Below, piece by piece: positions 1 to 7,484 of a DNA stretch of 64,000 bases. The notes below the pieces were generated by a model. The model searched no databases. It was not told the DNA's origin and worked only from the letters and a program-made list of their open reading frames with translations. Position 1 is the stretch's first letter; the number at the start of each line of letters is the position of its first letter. Both the position numbers and the translations under genes were made by a program. This DNA comes from an uncultured Bacilli bacterium (lineage in GTDB: Bacteria > Bacillota_I > Bacilli_A > RFN20 > CAG-826), in the NCBI GenBank assembly GCA_934725985.1, contig CAKVCX010000001.1:310001-374000 (forward strand), read 5' to 3'.

Positions 1-522
1 AGCAATAGCTCTAACTGGTCCGCCAGCAACGATACCAGTGCCTGGACGAGCTGGTTTTAAGACAACTTTGGTTGATCCATAAATGCCTTCGACATCATGA
101 GAAATGGTTCCGTTTTTGGCAATGTCAATGGTAACCATATTCTTTCTTGCCTTGGCAAGAGCTTTCTTTATAGCATCAGGAACTTCTCCGGACTTAGAAA
201 GGGCAAATCCATATTTCCCGTTCCCATCGCCAACAACGGCAAGGGCAGAGAAACGCATATGTTTACCACCTTGAACAGTCTTGGAAATCCTATTGATGTT
301 GACGACTCTTTCTTGATAGTCATCGGTGTTGCGTCTAAATCCGCCACGCCCGCCTCTTCTTTCGGAAGGACGGCCTTTGCGGGATCCATATTTTCTATCG
401 CCAGGACGAGAGGCGGAGGCAGAACCATGAGGTTCCATGCCACGGTTGTCGTTATTTTCTTCTTCAGTAACTGGGGTTTCGGAAGTTTCTTCTTCCGCAA
501 CGATGTTATTTTCTTCTTCCAT
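1..522 (-). CDS. rpsE: 30S ribosomal protein S5 (3' end cut off by window edge)
   Basis: S5 of the small subunit, which acts in decoding accuracy and 30S assembly. The reading frame is open to base 1, so the C-terminal part lies outside the window. The S5 fold begins near residue 70 (ERVVNINRISK, then GGKHMRFSALAVVGDGNGK) and the visible part ends in the conserved PGTGIVAGGPVRA. The first ~65 residues are an extra tail, acidic and then Arg/Gly-rich, absent from typical S5. The ATG at 522 is chosen because AGGAG lies 8 bases upstream; an in-frame ATG at 528 is too close to it. It is the most distal gene of the S10-spc operon seen here. Confidence 0.96.
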   Translation of the reverse strand, partial: MEEENNIVAEEETSETPVTEEENNDNRGMEPHGSASASRPGDRKYGSRKGRPSERRGGRGGFRRNTDDYQERVVNINRISKTVQGGKHMRFSALAVVGDGNGKYGFALSKSGEVPDAIKKALAKARKNMVTIDIAKNGTISHDVEGIYGSTKVVLKPARPGTGIVAGGPVRAIA

Positions 523-534
523 GGTCATTTCTCC

Positions 535-891
535 TTAGAATTTAAGTCCTGCTTCTCTAGCGGCATCTGCTAAAGCGGCAATGCGACCGTGATAGAGGTA
601 TCCACCACGATCGAAGACGGCAACTTCGATTCCCTTGCTAAGAGCTTTCTTGGCAAGATCTTCGCCAACTTTGGCAGCAGCTTCGCAATTTCCACCGTTT
701 TTAAGCTTTAAGGCAACAGAGGAAGAGGATGCCAATGTAACGCCTTTAACATCATCGATTAATTGGGCTTCGATATGTTTGTTGGAACGGAAGACGCATA
801 GACGAGGTTTAGCCTCAGTTCCGCTTATTTTTTCCCTAACGCGGAGATGGCGACGTTCGCGTATCGCGTTTCTTGATTCTTTTGCAATCAT
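535..891 (-). CDS. rplR: 50S ribosomal protein L18
   Basis: L18 binds 5S rRNA, with L5, in the central protuberance of the large subunit. The 118-residue length is normal. Family signatures are RERRHLRVREKISGT near the N-terminus, RLCVFRSNKHIEAQLIDD, and the C-terminal FDRGGYLYHGRIAALADAAREAGLKF, which is nearly invariant. It lies between rplF and rpsE in the standard spc order, with 11-12 base gaps and a GGAG-type ribosome binding site, so it is co-transcribed with them. Confidence 0.98.
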   Translation of the reverse strand: MIAKESRNAIRERRHLRVREKISGTEAKPRLCVFRSNKHIEAQLIDDVKGVTLASSSSVALKLKNGGNCEAAAKVGEDLAKKALSKGIEVAVFDRGGYLYHGRIAALADAAREAGLKF

Positions 892-902
892 TTTATCGCT
901 CC

Positions 903-1454
903 TTATTTCTTACCTGTAGCAGCAGCGCGTTTACCTTCCTTGCGGATGATAACTTCGCCTTTGTACTTAATTCCCTTACCACCATATGGTTCAGGACGTT
1001 TTGTATCGTGGATTAAGGCAGCAGTTTGCCCAACTTTTTGCTTGTCTATTCCCTCGACAACGATATGAGTTTCATCAGTAGCACTGATTTTGACTCCATC
1101 GACTGGATGGATAACAACTTCGTGACTGAATCCAACATTTAGAACTAAATCGGTTCCGCGCATGGCGCAACGATAACCGATACCAGAGATTTCAAGTTCT
1201 TTCTTGAAGCCATCATGGACACCTGTAACGGCGTTATGAAGATTGGCTCTTACAGTTCCATGCATTTCAAGATCTCTTTTTTCTTCGCCTGCCCTATGGC
1301 AGAGAAGTTCATTTTCTTTTACCTCGACGCTGACGTTAGCTGGAACAGCAACGCTTAATTCGCCTTTGGCTCCTTTGACGACGACTTCGCCCTCATTAAT
1401 GGTGACGGTGACGCCTTCAGGAAGAACGACGGGTTTAAATCCGATTCTTGACAT
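903..1454 (-). CDS. rplF: 50S ribosomal protein L6
   Basis: L6 sits near the sarcin-ricin loop and the factor-binding site of the 50S subunit. The protein of 183 residues has the two repeated L6 domains and the C-terminal signature PEPYGGKGIKYKGEVIIRKEGK, which is diagnostic. The N-terminus MSRIGFKPVVLPEGV is typical and fixes the start, with GGAGG just upstream. It is preceded by rpsH and followed by rplR as in other Bacillota. Confidence 0.98.
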   Translation of the reverse strand: MSRIGFKPVVLPEGVTVTINEGEVVVKGAKGELSVAVPANVSVEVKENELLCHRAGEEKRDLEMHGTVRANLHNAVTGVHDGFKKELEISGIGYRCAMRGTDLVLNVGFSHEVVIHPVDGVKISATDETHIVVEGIDKQKVGQTAALIHDTKRPEPYGGKGIKYKGEVIIRKEGKRAAATGKK

Positions 1455-1471
1455 TATTTCTTCCTCCTAAA

Positions 1472-1867
1472 TTACCATACGTAGCAAAGGATTTCTCCAC
1501 CAACGTGTTGCTTTCTGGCTTGATGGTCAGTAAGCAATCCATTTGGGGTAGAGACAATGGCAATGCCAAGTCCTTTCAAAACGCTTGGGATTTTGTCGGC
1601 TTCGGCATAAATGCGGAGGCCTGGTTTGGAAATGCGCTTTAATCCGGTGATAACTCTTTCGCCGGAATTGCTATATTTCAAGACGATGACAAGGGTCTTC
1701 TTGCCTTCGTTTTCTTCAAGACGATATTCACTGATAAAGCCTTGGTTTTTTAAAATCTCGGCAATGCCTTCTTTCATTTTGGAAGTTGGCATGGAGACTT
1801 CTTCATAACGTAATTTGTTAGCGTTACGAATGCGAGTAAGCATATCTGCGATTGGATCTGCGTTCAT
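1472..1867 (-). CDS. rpsH: 30S ribosomal protein S8
   Basis: S8 is a primary 16S rRNA binder needed for assembly of the central domain; in some bacteria it also represses the spc operon. The N-terminus NADPIADMLTRIRNANK and the C-terminus STPNGLLTDHQARKQHVGGEILCYVW are classic S8 signatures. The 131-residue length is normal. It follows rpsN/rpsZ by 18 bases. No S8-binding regulatory hairpin could be recognised by eye in this operon. Confidence 0.98.
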   Translation of the reverse strand: MNADPIADMLTRIRNANKLRYEEVSMPTSKMKEGIAEILKNQGFISEYRLEENEGKKTLVIVLKYSNSGERVITGLKRISKPGLRIYAEADKIPSVLKGLGIAIVSTPNGLLTDHQARKQHVGGEILCYVW

Positions 1868-1885
1868 TGTATTAGTCTCCTTTCT

Positions 1886-2071
1886 TTACCATGAAGCCTT
1901 CTTCATGCCTGGGATTTCGCCTTTATAGGCTAATTCTCTTAGGCAAATACGGCATAAACCGAAGCGACGGATGACACCGTGTGGACGGCCACATCTTTTG
2001 CAACGGGTATATTCACGAACCTTGAATTTTGGGGTTCTTTGCTCTTTGACAATTAAACTTTTCTTAGCCAT
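1886..2071 (-). CDS. rpsZ: 30S ribosomal protein S14, zinc-binding type
   Basis: S14 of the short type Z form (61 residues), part of the 30S head. The zinc ribbon is intact: CKRCG, then about 12 residues later CRIC, giving four cysteine ligands. The C-terminus GEIPGMKKASW is conserved. Its position between rplE and rpsH is standard. Many Bacillota also carry a longer zinc-free paralogue; none is present in this window. Confidence 0.98.
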   Translation of the reverse strand: MAKKSLIVKEQRTPKFKVREYTRCKRCGRPHGVIRRFGLCRICLRELAYKGEIPGMKKASW

Positions 2072-2082
2072 GTCTATTCTCC

Positions 2083-2715
2083 TTATTTCCTAAAGGGCAT
2101 GCCCATCTTTTCTAGAAGTGCATAAGCCTCTTTATCGGAAGTTGCGGTAGTAACTATAACAATATCCATACCACGGACCTTGGCTACTTTATCATAGTCA
2201 ATTTCTGGGAAGATCAATTGTTCTTTGACGCCTAGAGTGTAATTACCATGACCATCGAAAGCGTTTTTGCTAACGCCACGGAAGTCTCTAACGCGTGGAA
2301 GAGCGATGGAAACTAATTTATCAAGGAATTCATACATCCTGATGCCACGAAGTGTAACTTTAGTGCCAATGGCTTGTCCTTGTCTTACCTTGAAGGTTGC
2401 AATTGACTTTTTAGCCTTGGTAACAACTGGATGTTGGCCAGTGATAATGGCTAAATCAGCAACGGCATCATCAAGAGCCTTGGAATTGCTAGTAGCGTCT
2501 CCAACACCAATATTGATGACGATTTTTTCAATCTTTGGAGCTTGCATTATTGTTGAATAGCCAAATTCTTTGACTAATTCTGGAACAATGGTTTCCTTAT
2601 ATTTTTTATAAAGGCGGTTTTCGGCTTTCTTTTCGTTGACTTCAACGACCTCAGCTTCAACTTTCTTTGCTTTTTTGGGGGCTGCCTTAGCGGCTTTTTT
2701 TGTTTGTTCTGCCAT
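2083..2715 (-). CDS. rplE: 50S ribosomal protein L5 with Lys/Ala-rich N-terminal tail
   Basis: L5 binds 5S rRNA and contacts the P-site tRNA. The conserved core starts near residue 33 (NRLYKKYKETIVPELVKEFGYSTIMQAPKIEKIVINIGVG in the family pattern) and ends MGMPFRK. The product is 210 residues against about 179 in the family. The surplus is an N-terminal run rich in Lys, Ala, Val and Glu, similar to the tails on L22 and L23 in this operon. The ATG has a GGAGG site upstream and the tail shows no stop, so it is probably translated. Confidence 0.97.
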   Translation of the reverse strand: MAEQTKKAAKAAPKKAKKVEAEVVEVNEKKAENRLYKKYKETIVPELVKEFGYSTIMQAPKIEKIVINIGVGDATSNSKALDDAVADLAIITGQHPVVTKAKKSIATFKVRQGQAIGTKVTLRGIRMYEFLDKLVSIALPRVRDFRGVSKNAFDGHGNYTLGVKEQLIFPEIDYDKVAKVRGMDIVIVTTATSDKEAYALLEKMGMPFRK

Positions 2716-2730
2716 TTTAGCTTCCTCCTA

Positions 2731-3039
2731 TTATTTATCTAGAGATTCGCCAGACTTAGCAAGACGAACCTTTTTCCCTTTAACCATTCCCATATGGACA
2801 CGGGTCGGCTTTTTGGTTTTTGGATCGATTAGAGCAACATTGCTCGCATCGAATGGAACATACATGTCGACAACTGATCCTTCTGGGACAGCTTGAGTCG
2901 GCTTTTTGTGTTTCTTGTGTACATTGACACCTTCAACGACGACTTTGTTTAGCTTAGGGTAAACGCGTTGGACGATACCTTCCTTGCCTTTGTCGGCGCC
3001 GGAGATGACGATGACTTTATCACCTTTTTTGATATTCAT
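2731..3039 (-). CDS. rplX: 50S ribosomal protein L24
   Basis: L24 initiates 50S assembly by binding the 5' end of 23S rRNA. The KOW motif is evident at the N-terminus (MNIKKGDKVIVISGADKGKEGIV), followed by VVVEGVNVHKKHKKP. The frame stays open a further 30 bases upstream, but the internal ATG is chosen because AAGGAG lies at the right distance and the product then starts as in homologues (102 residues). It follows rplN by 10 bases. Confidence 0.97.
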   Translation of the reverse strand: MNIKKGDKVIVISGADKGKEGIVQRVYPKLNKVVVEGVNVHKKHKKPTQAVPEGSVVDMYVPFDASNVALIDPKTKKPTRVHMGMVKGKKVRLAKSGESLDK

Positions 3040-3049
3040 GTTTCTCTCC

Positions 3050-3418
3050 TTATAGCACCTCGACGGCAAGGGATATAATCTTCATGTATCCCTTATCGCG
3101 AAGCTCACGGGCAACTGGGCCAAAGACACGAGTGCCAATTGGGTTGCCGTCATTATCGATTAATACGATGGCGTTGTCATCGAAGGAAATTGTTGAACCA
3201 TCCTTGCGAAGGACTGGGTGCTTGACTCTGACAATGACACCTTTGACAACGTCGCTTTTCTTAACTTTTCCATTTGGGATAGCATCTTTAACGGCACATA
3301 AGACAACATCACCGATGGAAGATACTTTACGATGGCTTCCCCCATAAAGGCGGAAGACTCTGACCGAGCGGGCGCCAGAGTTATCGGCAACCACTAGGTT
3401 TGTTTCGTTTTGAACCAT
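3050..3418 (-). CDS. rplN: 50S ribosomal protein L14
   Basis: L14 forms an intersubunit bridge with 16S rRNA helix 14. The protein is 122 residues, the family's usual length. Signatures include the N-terminal VADNSGARSVRVFR and the C-terminal GTRVFGPVARELRDKGYMKIISLAVEVL. Its ATG overlaps the rpsQ stop by one base (TAATG arrangement), which suggests translational coupling with S17. Confidence 0.98.
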   Translation of the reverse strand: MVQNETNLVVADNSGARSVRVFRLYGGSHRKVSSIGDVVLCAVKDAIPNGKVKKSDVVKGVIVRVKHPVLRKDGSTISFDDNAIVLIDNDGNPIGTRVFGPVARELRDKGYMKIISLAVEVL

Positions 3419-3753
3419 TATTCTCCCTCCTTATTAGCTGTAGGGGTGATACCTTCTTTTTCTTCAAGTGAAGCTTCAACTTCAGCGGCTTTTTCAGCTA
3501 TGGAAGCATGCTTAACAACAGAAACTAAACGGTATCTTTTCAATTTTGAAAGAGGGCGGCAAGCCATGATGGAAACAGTGTCACCAACTATAGCTTCGTT
3601 TTTTTCATCATGAGCATAATATTTCTTCGAATAACCTACTCTTTTGTTATAAAGAGGATCATTACGTTCGGTGGAGACGGTAACAACGATAGTCTTATCC
3701 ATTTTAGTGGAAGTGACAACGCCTTGAATCAAGGCACGATGATTTCTTTCCAT
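3418..3753 (-). CDS. rpsQ: 30S ribosomal protein S17 with acidic C-terminal tail
   Basis: S17 is a primary 16S rRNA binder of OB fold. The core is typical: GVVTSTKMDKTIVV, then the family's DPLYNKRVGYSKKYYAHDE region and GDTVSIMACRPLSKLKRYRLV. The family normally ends soon after this; here about 25 further residues follow, rich in Glu and Ala. It lies between rpmC and rplN in the standard order and its stop overlaps the rplN start by one base. Confidence 0.97.
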   Translation of the reverse strand: MERNHRALIQGVVTSTKMDKTIVVTVSTERNDPLYNKRVGYSKKYYAHDEKNEAIVGDTVSIMACRPLSKLKRYRLVSVVKHASIAEKAAEVEASLEEKEGITPTANKEGE

Positions 3754-3771
3754 TAGTTATATCTCCTTTCC

Positions 3772-3972
3772 TTATTTGGCAATGTCAAGTTCTCTTTGAC
3801 GCTTGACAGTTTCAGCTTTAGCGAGGTCTTTTCTAACATTGCGGACCATTTCGCCATGTTCTAATTGCCCGACAGCTTTTTTACGACGTAATTCGAACAA
3901 TTCTTCTTTTAACTCGTAAATTTTCTTTTCGAGTTCTTCCGAGGTTAGTTCGCGGAATTCTTTAACTTCCAT
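3772..3972 (-). CDS. rpmC: 50S ribosomal protein L29
   Basis: L29 lines the peptide exit tunnel outlet next to L23 and helps form the docking site for SRP and trigger factor. The protein is 66 residues and helical. Signatures are MEVKEFRELTSEELEKKIYELKEELFELR and the Gln-Leu-Glu motif before RKDLAKAETVKRQRE. Its start codon overlaps the stop codon of rplP, indicating coupled translation. Confidence 0.97.
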   Translation of the reverse strand: MEVKEFRELTSEELEKKIYELKEELFELRRKKAVGQLEHGEMVRNVRKDLAKAETVKRQRELDIAK

Positions 3973-4532
3973 TACTTGGCCTCCTTAGTGGTTTCCTCTT
4001 CTACTGGAGTATCATTCCCGGTGTCAGAGACTGTTTCAATCTTGATTTCATCTTCTTTTTCGATGGCTTCAAGAGAAGATTCATGTGTTTCTTCCATCTT
4101 GAGAAGTTCTTCTTTTGATAAAGCTTTGGTTCTCTTGACGACTTTTGTCTTAACTGGGAGTTTATATCCAGCAAGGCGGAGAGCTTCTTGGGCTCTAGTT
4201 GGATCGATGCCGCCGATTTCGAAGAGGATTCTTCCCTTCTTAACAACAGCCACCCATCCTTCTGGGTTTCCTTTGCCGCTTCCCATACGAACTTCGGCTG
4301 GCTTTTTGGTTTTGGCCATGTGTGGGAAGATTCTAATCCAAACCTTACCAGCACGGTCAGTATAACGAGCCAAGACAATACGAGCGGCTTCGATTTGATG
4401 ATCGGTTACATAATTGCCTTCAGTGGCCATAAGACCGAATTCGCCAAAGTCGACATTGGTGCCGGCTTTTGCTTTTCCTTCATATTTTAGGCCATGGGGG
4501 CGACGATATTTAACGCGCTTTGGTTGTAGCAT
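3972..4532 (-). CDS. rplP: 50S ribosomal protein L16 with acidic C-terminal extension
   Basis: L16 organises the A-site region of the peptidyl transferase centre. The start MLQPKRVKYRRPHG is canonical, as are RIFPHMAKTKKPAEVRMGSGKGNPEGWVAVV and EALRLAGYKLPVKTKVV (family patterns, split here). The family is about 137-145 residues. This protein has 186, with about 40 extra residues rich in Glu, Lys and Thr at the C-terminus. The gene start lies 23 bases inside the end of rpsC, so the two coding regions overlap in different frames. Confidence 0.97.
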   Translation of the reverse strand: MLQPKRVKYRRPHGLKYEGKAKAGTNVDFGEFGLMATEGNYVTDHQIEAARIVLARYTDRAGKVWIRIFPHMAKTKKPAEVRMGSGKGNPEGWVAVVKKGRILFEIGGIDPTRAQEALRLAGYKLPVKTKVVKRTKALSKEELLKMEETHESSLEAIEKEDEIKIETVSDTGNDTPVEEETTKEAK

Positions 4533-5274
4533 CTTTGCTGCCTCCTTTAGCTATTGGGCGACGTCTGGAATCTCTATTTCCAGCTGGGCGGGAAGTATCA
4601 CGTGGAGCTGGTTCATTGACTTCTTCGGTGTCGGTCTTATTTAAAGAACGGCAAACCCAAACTTTGACACCAATGTTTCCATAGGTGGTTGCGGCTGGTA
4701 CGTGAGCGAAGTCGATATCAGCGCGAAGGGTATGTAGAGGGATGACACCTTCCTTATAACCTTCACGTCTAGCAATTTCAGCACCGCCAAGACGGCCAGA
4801 GCATAATGTTTTGCATCCTTTTGCACCGGCTTTTCTCATTCTTTGGATGGCTTTTTTCATGGTTGAACGGAAGGCGGCACGATTTTCTAGTTCGCTAGCA
4901 ATCCATTTTGCAACTAGAGTGGCATCCAAATCTGGATTCTTAACTTCAACAACATCAAGGTGAAGGGATCCGGATTTAACAATTCTAGATAATTCTTTGC
5001 GGATACGGGTTATATTGCTTCCATCTTGTCCAATGACATCGCCAGGACGAGCAACATAAACTTGAATCTTAACATCATGGCCCTTGTCAGTTTTAACACG
5101 GCCAATGGTGATGTGAGAGAGCATTGAATTTTTTAATTCTTTGTCAAGATATTTACGGATAGCAATATCTTCAACTAAGAAATCGCCATAATCATTTTTG
5201 GAGGCGAACCATTTGGAATTCCAGTCGCGATTAACGCCTATGCGCATTCCGACTGCATTGACTTTTTGTCCCAT
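4510..5274 (-). CDS. rpsC: 30S ribosomal protein S3
   Basis: S3 forms part of the mRNA entry pore and has helicase activity with S4 and S5. The N-terminus MGQKVNAVGMRIGVNRDWNSKW is diagnostic, and the KH domain GDVIGQDGSNITRIRKELS is present near residues 75-100. The C-terminal domain carries SGRLGGAEIARREGYKEGVIPLHTLRADIDF (family pattern). A basic tail of about 40 residues rich in Arg, Pro and Lys extends beyond the usual end. That tail is encoded where the gene overlaps rplP. Confidence 0.98.
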   Translation of the reverse strand: MGQKVNAVGMRIGVNRDWNSKWFASKNDYGDFLVEDIAIRKYLDKELKNSMLSHITIGRVKTDKGHDVKIQVYVARPGDVIGQDGSNITRIRKELSRIVKSGSLHLDVVEVKNPDLDATLVAKWIASELENRAAFRSTMKKAIQRMRKAGAKGCKTLCSGRLGGAEIARREGYKEGVIPLHTLRADIDFAHVPAATTYGNIGVKVWVCRSLNKTDTEEVNEPAPRDTSRPAGNRDSRRRPIAKGGSKDATTKAR

Positions 5275-5290
5275 TTTATTCGGTTACTCC

Positions 5291-5851
5291 TTACTTTCTT
5301 TCTTTAACAACAACCAATAGGTTGGCGTTGCGTTTGATTATTGGCGAAGCGCTTCCTTTAGCTCTAGGAATGAAACGCTTGATTTTTAGCCCATCAGATA
5401 CTTGGATTTCTGCAACATAGAGAGAATCTTTGTCCATTCCGAAGTTATTGACGGCATTAGCGGCAGCAGACTTGATAGCCTTGGCAACCGGAGTCGAGGC
5501 GACTCTATTGGTCTTGGATAGCAATCCAAGAGCAACGTTTACATCTTTTCCACGGACAATGTCAGCGACTAGCCTTACCTTACGTGGGGTAATTCTGACA
5601 TCTCTAGCAAAGCATCTAGCTTCATTTACAGGGGCTTTTTCTTCCACCTTTTCAACCTTAGCGGCTTTTTCAGCGGCTTTGGTTTCCTTTTTAGCAGCCT
5701 TGGCTTCAGCTTTGGCGGCTTTCTTTACGGTCTTTTTGGTTTCTTTAGTAGCAACTTCATTCACTGCTTCTTCTTTTTTGGGAGCAGCTTTTTTGGTTGT
5801 TGTTTTCTTAGTAGCAGTTTTCTTAACTGTTTTCTTAGTTTCTTCAGCCAT
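5291..5851 (-). CDS. rplV: 50S ribosomal protein L22 with long Lys/Ala-rich N-terminal tail
   Basis: L22 lines the peptide exit tunnel; its beta-hairpin forms part of the constriction. The fold begins near residue 75 (NEARCFARDVRITPRKVRLV) and includes VSDGLKIKRFIPRAKGSASPIIKR at the hairpin. The first ~74 residues are low-complexity Lys/Ala/Thr/Glu with repeated KKTxxKK and KAAK units, making a product of 186 residues against about 110. The sole plausible SD-preceded ATG is at the start of the tail, so the extension appears genuine. Confidence 0.97.
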   Translation of the reverse strand: MAEETKKTVKKTATKKTTTKKAAPKKEEAVNEVATKETKKTVKKAAKAEAKAAKKETKAAEKAAKVEKVEEKAPVNEARCFARDVRITPRKVRLVADIVRGKDVNVALGLLSKTNRVASTPVAKAIKSAAANAVNNFGMDKDSLYVAEIQVSDGLKIKRFIPRAKGSASPIIKRNANLLVVVKERK

Positions 5852-5862
5852 TATTTAGCTCC

Positions 5863-6150
5863 TTACTTCTTTGCAGCCTGGTCGCCAATGTTATTTCCAT
5901 GGTGTCCAGGGAAGGTTCTGGTTGGGGCGAATTCGCCAAGTTTGTGGCCAACCATATCTTCGGTAATATAGACAGTGATATGTTCGTGTCCGTTATAGAC
6001 AGCGAAGGTTTGTTCGACAAAGGCAGGATAGATTGTCGAACGGCGAGACCAGGTTTTGATGATCTCTTTTTTGCCGGACTTTTGAAGAGCTTCAACCTTC
6101 TTTAGAAGATATTCATCAACAAATGGTCCTTTTTTAAGTGAACGTGACAT
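5863..6150 (-). CDS. rpsS: 30S ribosomal protein S19
   Basis: S19 in the 30S head forms a complex with S13 and contacts tRNA. The protein has 95 residues and starts SRSLKKGPFVDEYLLKK, followed by TWSRRSTIYPAFVEQTFAVYNG and the C-terminal GHKLGEFAPTRTFPGH, all family hallmarks. It sits between rplB and rplV with short gaps and a GGAG site. Confidence 0.98.
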   Translation of the reverse strand: MSRSLKKGPFVDEYLLKKVEALQKSGKKEIIKTWSRRSTIYPAFVEQTFAVYNGHEHITVYITEDMVGHKLGEFAPTRTFPGHHGNNIGDQAAKK

Positions 6151-6165
6151 TTTCTATCTCCTTTC

Positions 6166-7002
6166 TTATTTCTTATCCGACTTGCGTCTAATTATTAAAC
6201 GAGTGGAATTCTTCTTCATATGACGAGTCTTGACACCTTGAGTACGTTTTCCCCATGGAGAACGTGGAGCATCACGACCGACAGGGCACTTACCTTCACC
6301 ACCACCATGAGGGTGATCGTTTGGGTTCATGGCCGAACCACGTACGGTTGGGCGGATGCCTTTCCAACGTGTCTTACCGGCCTTACCTAAGTTGACAAGG
6401 TTCCAATCTTCGTTTCCAACAACTCCGATTGTGGCACGGCAATTTTTTAACAACTTTCTCATTTCTGTAGAGGCAAGACGGACAATGACGTAATTTCCAT
6501 CAATACCAAGTACCTGAGCGCTTGTTCCAGCGGCACGGCACATTTGAGCGCCTTTACCTGGTTGAAGTTCAAGGTTATGAATGAAGGTACCTTCAGGAAT
6601 GTTTTGCAATTCGCAGCAGTTACCGACTTTAATATCGGTAGCGACACCAGAAACGATTTTGTCTCCAACCTTTAAGCCTTGAGGCTCAATGATGTAGGAT
6701 TTAGTTCCATCAGCATAGCAGATTAAGGCAATGTTGGCGTTTCTATTTGGGTCATATTCAATGGCTTTGACAGTCGCTGGGATGTCATCCTTGCGACGAC
6801 GGAAGTCAATGATACGGTAGCGATTCTTGTTACCTCCGCCGATATGGCGGCAGGTGATGTGACCCTGATTGTTGCGTCCGCCCGTATGTTTCTTAGGGGC
6901 AAGAAGCGATTTTTCAGGAGTCGATTTGGTGATGTCCTCGAAGGTGGAGTTCGTCATGGAACGTCTACTCTTCGTATAAGGACGGTAGGTTCTAATAGCC
7001 AT
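6166..7002 (-). CDS. rplB: 50S ribosomal protein L2
   Basis: L2 is essential for subunit association and peptidyl transferase centre assembly. The protein is 278 residues, normal for the family. Signatures are GGRNNQGHITCRHIGGGNKN, the conserved VRGSAMNPNDHPHGGGEGK loop that reaches the catalytic centre, and RSPWGKRTQGVKTRHMKK (family pattern). An unusually long 64-base gap separates it from the upstream rplW and contains an 8-bp AT stem-loop. Confidence 0.98.
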   Translation of the reverse strand: MAIRTYRPYTKSRRSMTNSTFEDITKSTPEKSLLAPKKHTGGRNNQGHITCRHIGGGNKNRYRIIDFRRRKDDIPATVKAIEYDPNRNANIALICYADGTKSYIIEPQGLKVGDKIVSGVATDIKVGNCCELQNIPEGTFIHNLELQPGKGAQMCRAAGTSAQVLGIDGNYVIVRLASTEMRKLLKNCRATIGVVGNEDWNLVNLGKAGKTRWKGIRPTVRGSAMNPNDHPHGGGEGKCPVGRDAPRSPWGKRTQGVKTRHMKKNSTRLIIRRKSDKK

Positions 7003-7029
7003 TTTTTTCTCCTATATTGGTCTCTTTAT

Positions 7030-7053
7030 CTATATATCCTTATTTATATATAG
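7030..7053 (-). repeat. AT-rich stem-loop between rplW and rplB
   Basis: The 64-base gap holds two arms of 8 bases, CTATATAT and ATATATAG, separated by 8 bases. The other gaps in this operon are 1-20 bases or overlaps, so the gap and hairpin stand out. It could be an RNA processing site or a translational spacer. There is no U-tract that would make it a terminator. Confidence 0.5.
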
Positions 7054-7066
7054 AAGGGTGGTTTCC

Positions 7067-7483
7067 TTACTCTTTGAACAAGTCGATAGCAGACCCAGCT
7101 TCAACGGTGACAACGGCTTTCTTAAATCCGCCAATTGTTCCTTTATAGCGTCCACCTCTAGTTGTTTCTTTAGCCCTTTGGTTAACGACTTTAACATCGA
7201 CAACCTTGACTTGGAATATGCGTTGGAATGCATCCTTGATTTCGATCTTGTTGGCATTTGAAGCAACTTTGACCGTAACCTTGTTAGCATTTTGCATCAA
7301 GGCCATGCTCTTTTCAGTGATATGTGGAGCATCGATGACCTTAAAGTCATGGGCAGTAGCCTTAGCAAAGATGGCCTTTTTGGTTTCTTCTTTGACTTCG
7401 GCCTTTTTCTTGGCGGCTTTTTTGGCAGGTTTCTTTTCGGCAACTTCTTCAGTAGCCTTAACTTCTTTAACTTCTTCAGCCAT
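7067..7483 (-). CDS. rplW: 50S ribosomal protein L23 with charged N-terminal tail
   Basis: L23 at the exit tunnel rim is the docking point for trigger factor and SRP. The fold starts near residue 48 (VIDAPHITEKSMALMQNANK) and continues with KIEIKDAFQRIFQVKVVDVKVVN and KKAVVTVEAGSAIDLF. About 45 residues of Lys/Ala/Glu-rich tail precede it, so the protein is 138 residues against about 95-100. The ATG follows the rplD stop by one base. Confidence 0.97.
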   Translation of the reverse strand: MAEEVKEVKATEEVAEKKPAKKAAKKKAEVKEETKKAIFAKATAHDFKVIDAPHITEKSMALMQNANKVTVKVASNANKIEIKDAFQRIFQVKVVDVKVVNQRAKETTRGGRYKGTIGGFKKAVVTVEAGSAIDLFKE

Positions 7484-7484
7484 A

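Noticed and set aside
97..573. Long plus-strand frames opposite the ribosomal genes
   Set aside because: Every such frame between 97 and 8935 lies antisense to a conserved ribosomal gene, lacks an SD and encodes low-complexity Ser/Phe/Thr-rich sequence expected from the complement of Lys/Glu codons.
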